Below are positions 61,883 to 64,000 of a DNA stretch of 64,000 bases, one piece after another. The first letter of the stretch is position 1. Each line of letters starts with the position of its first letter. The notes under the pieces are model-generated. The model did no database searches and had not been told where the DNA came from. It saw nothing but the letters and a program-made list of their open reading frames with translations. The stretch is from Larkinella rosea (GTDB lineage: Bacteria > Bacteroidota > Bacteroidia > Cytophagales > Spirosomataceae): NCBI RefSeq assembly GCF_003858635.1, contig NZ_RQJO01000010.1, positions 496,001-560,000 of the forward strand. The letters run 5' to 3'. Both the position numbers and the translations under genes were made by a program.

Positions 61883-63883
61883 TTATTTAACGACTTTCAG
61901 CGTCCCCTGCATGAGCGATGCATGACCGGGGAAGGTGCAAACAAACTGATAATCACCCGGCGTAGTTGGGGCAACGAAATAGAGCGATTCGGAACTTTCG
62001 GGTTGCATCAGGTTCGTATGAAACAGCACATTCGGCGTCACGGGCACATACTGCATTTTGGAACCGTTTAAATTCAGTTTCAGGGCTGCATCGCCGACGA
62101 CGTTGGCGGTTGCGGGCTTTACAATCACGCAGTTATGCAGCATGTCGTCGTTGTTATTGAAAATCCACTTAATGCGGCTCCCGGCTTTCACTTCCACCTG
62201 TGTCTTGTCAAATTTCAACCCCGGTACCGTACCGATCGTAATCACCTGGTCGGGGCCGTTGGTCCAGTCGGCAGGCTGTTCGGTAATGTGCTTTGCATTG
62301 ACGGCGGCCTTCCCTTTGGCACCCGAAACCGGTGGTTCCGTTTTTGTGGAAGCCATTGTCATGTCGCTGTGAGTGTGTTTCGCGGGAGCCGCAATGGTCA
62401 GTTTCGTTCCCGGTGCAATGTGGTTCAGCGTGTAATACCCGGTATTATGCAGTAACGCCAGACCGGCCGCGGATTTGACGCCTTCGGCTTTAACTTCATG
62501 AACAAACCCTTCACGCAAAACCGTATCGGCTACAATCCTCACTTTCAAGCCATTATCCGACACCACAACGCCCCGAATCGGAACGGGCCGGGCGTCTTCA
62601 ACCGGGCTACCGTAGATTCGGTGGTATTTATACGTGAAGCTGTTCATGCTGTAGGAAGCCAGATCTCCGGCGGTTTTCTTGTCAACCGGAAGCGTAAATT
62701 CTAACTCAAAGCCGTCGGGCATCGACCGGATGGCTTTCATTTCAAACGGCGTCTGTCCCGTCCAGACTAACCGCTGAACACCGTATGGGTCTTTGCCGGT
62801 AGCCGCCCAGCCACGACTCGTCTGTCCGACAAACAGGGAGCCATCGAGCCCCCAGGCCATCCGCAGAATACCGGACTGGAAGCCGGAACGGAACAGAAAA
62901 CAGGCACCCTGAAACTCACCCGCTACTTTTTCCAGAAACACCCGCATGATCTTACTGTGTCCCTGATCACCCACAAACAACTGACCGTCGAACGGCCCAA
63001 ACCGGTTCGAAGTGGTATCTTCCACAATATCGGAGGTTGAAATGCCCAGTATCGTGTGCGGGAACCAGATGGCCGGAACTTTCAGCCCTTTGACGGTTTT
63101 GGCCACTTCATGCATCGGTTTTCCGGTACTCGGCACATCCTCCGGTTTCAGTTTCACGGGCGAGCCCGGCTCCGACGACCACCGCAACCCGGCGGGATTC
63201 CCGGCGAAGTCGCCCAGTTCGAGGTGCGTCATCCGGCCCGAACCAACCCAGTCTCCCTGGTTTTCGGTGTAAAAAATGCTGCCATCGCGCAACTGCCGGA
63301 AACTCGAGGGCGAGCGCAACCCCGTCGCATACGGTTTCAACTCTCCTTTTTCGGTTACTTTCAGCATCCAGCCCCGCCATTTGGCTAAACTTGCTCCGTA
63401 GCCAATCCAGTCGAGGTTGAGCGTAATGAGCATTTCGCCATTCGGCATAAACAGCGGGCCGTACGAATATTCGTGATAATTACCGGACAGCGGCCATTTC
63501 ACGACCGACTGGTATTCATTGGCTTCGTCGTCGCCATCGGTGTCGATCATTTTGGTCAATTCGCCCCGCTGAGTAGCATAAATGGCCCCGTTGTGGTACG
63601 CCAGCCCGAGCGGTTCGTGTAAACCGTAGGCAAACCGCTTAAACTGCGGCTGACGGCTTCCTTTCATATACGGATTGGTGATGAACCAGACCTCACCCCG
63701 GCGCGTCGAAACGCCCAGTCGGCCATCGGGCAGCACGGCCATTCCGCCAACCTCCAGCTTGACGCCTTCCGGAATCGGAACGGTGACAAGCCGGTAATAA
63801 TCGTCTTCCGTCAACGGGCGTTGCGCCACAACCACGGACGAGATAAAGAAGGCAAAAAAGAGAAACGAGAGTTTATTTTTCAT
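61883..63883 (-). CDS. sorbosone-dehydrogenase-like propeller fused to plastocyanin domain
   Basis: A 666-residue exported protein. Signal peptide (FFAFFISSVVVAQ), then a six-bladed propeller of the PQQ-like glucose/sorbosone dehydrogenase type (about 25-390), a domain of about 390-500, a His/Ala-rich linker and a C-terminal cupredoxin domain (about 545-666). The type I copper ligands are visible: H583 (MLHNCVIV), C649, H654 and M658 (CTFPGHASLM). It probably passes electrons from sugar or alcohol oxidation to the copper site. It starts 12 bases behind the stop of a partial gene. Confidence 0.9.
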   Translation of the reverse strand: MKNKLSFLFFAFFISSVVVAQRPLTEDDYYRLVTVPIPEGVKLEVGGMAVLPDGRLGVSTRRGEVWFITNPYMKGSRQPQFKRFAYGLHEPLGLAYHNGAIYATQRGELTKMIDTDGDDEANEYQSVVKWPLSGNYHEYSYGPLFMPNGEMLITLNLDWIGYGASLAKWRGWMLKVTEKGELKPYATGLRSPSSFRQLRDGSIFYTENQGDWVGSGRMTHLELGDFAGNPAGLRWSSEPGSPVKLKPEDVPSTGKPMHEVAKTVKGLKVPAIWFPHTILGISTSDIVEDTTSNRFGPFDGQLFVGDQGHSKIMRVFLEKVAGEFQGACFLFRSGFQSGILRMAWGLDGSLFVGQTSRGWAATGKDPYGVQRLVWTGQTPFEMKAIRSMPDGFELEFTLPVDKKTAGDLASYSMNSFTYKYHRIYGSPVEDARPVPIRGVVVSDNGLKVRIVADTVLREGFVHEVKAEGVKSAAGLALLHNTGYYTLNHIAPGTKLTIAAPAKHTHSDMTMASTKTEPPVSGAKGKAAVNAKHITEQPADWTNGPDQVITIGTVPGLKFDKTQVEVKAGSRIKWIFNNNDDMLHNCVIVKPATANVVGDAALKLNLNGSKMQYVPVTPNVLFHTNLMQPESSESLYFVAPTTPGDYQFVCTFPGHASLMQGTLKVVK

Positions 63884-63894
63884 GATTTTTATAA

Positions 63895-64000
63895 CTAGGC
63901 AATTCGGGAGCCGTTTTCTGTTTTACGTTCGGTTTGCAGCAATGTTACTTCACCATCCGGGCCAACTGCGCCCAATACCAGGCATTCACTTTTGAACGTG
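63895..64000 (-). CDS. partial gene, C-terminal 34 residues (runs off right edge)
   Basis: An open frame enters from the right edge and stops at TAG (63895-63897). The visible residues are FKSECLVLGAVGPDGEVTLL and then QTERKTENGSRIA. The family is not clear to me. It ends 12 bases before the start of the propeller/plastocyanin gene, so it is probably the upstream member of an operon. Confidence 0.5.
   Translation of the reverse strand, partial: TFKSECLVLGAVGPDGEVTLLQTERKTENGSRIA

Noticed and set aside
1-64000. tRNA, rRNA, insertion sequences, prophage
   Set aside because: No cloverleaf-like or rRNA sequence, transposase, integrase or phage gene was recognised; the palindromes are not flanked by transposase genes.

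Overview
The window looks like chromosomal DNA of a Bacteroidota bacterium of the Cytophagales, most likely Spirosomataceae (Spirosoma/Larkinella-like). The signs are two complete SusC/SusD loci, each with its own ECF sigma factor and FecR anti-sigma factor, Bacteroidota-type -7 boxes (TAnnTTTG), TonB-dependent receptors, PVC-type propeller/cytochrome proteins, an ABC-permease/M1-peptidase fusion and moderate G+C. This assignment is inference from gene content; there is no rRNA in the window. I see no tRNA, rRNA, CRISPR array, prophage or insertion sequence.

Layout. 1-2040: a partial FAD-linked oxidase behind an ArfB ribosome-rescue hydrolase, a small acidic protein and a MarR/GNAT fusion. 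2210-11220: a minus-strand catabolic-looking cluster (SDR, ROK kinase, SIS isomerase, FAD oxidoreductase, phosphotriesterase-like lactonase/esterase, MetE-like protein, UlaG-like metallohydrolase, exported FG-GAP protein), divergent from a GntR regulator with a perfect 18-bp palindrome between them. 11223-14099: PAS histidine kinase and a Gfo/Idh/MocA oxidoreductase. 14295-17082: a His-rich small membrane protein and a TonB receptor with a CxxC plug motif, under a palindrome placed across the promoter. 17336-19252: a stand-alone CBM48-like protein and an outer-membrane barrel. 19353-23416: an exported sugar isomerase-like TIM barrel and a large propeller/HEAT/cytochrome c protein.

23732-33163: first SusCD locus (sigma, FecR, SusC, SusD, two tandem secreted paralogues I do not recognise). 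33517-36189: MacB/FtsX-type permease. 36193-45946: second SusCD locus (sigma, FecR, SusC, SusD, exported FAD oxidoreductase, SGNH O-acetylesterase). 46347-51148: an SDR, then an unusual minus-strand set with an exported PLP aminotransferase, an exported flavin amine oxidase and a secreted protein ending in a Hint domain. 51551-56147: ABC ATPase plus ABC-permease/M1 aminopeptidase fusion, closed by a 39-bp perfect inverted repeat. 56272-64000: lipocalin-like lipoprotein, M28 peptidase with two small envelope proteins, an Rrf2 regulator and NAD(P)-binding protein sharing a CTGTAA-N9-TTACAG operator, a membrane histidine kinase, a propeller/plastocyanin fusion and a partial gene.

The theme is glycan and small-molecule acquisition at the envelope: SusCD pumps import oligomers under sigma/anti-sigma control, exported enzymes trim or oxidise them, and the GntR-controlled cluster probably feeds a phosphorylated sugar-like substrate into central metabolism. 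Intergenic regions carry several palindromic repeat families, and the heptamer AAAACCG/CGGTTTT is far more frequent than chance in both coding and non-coding DNA.
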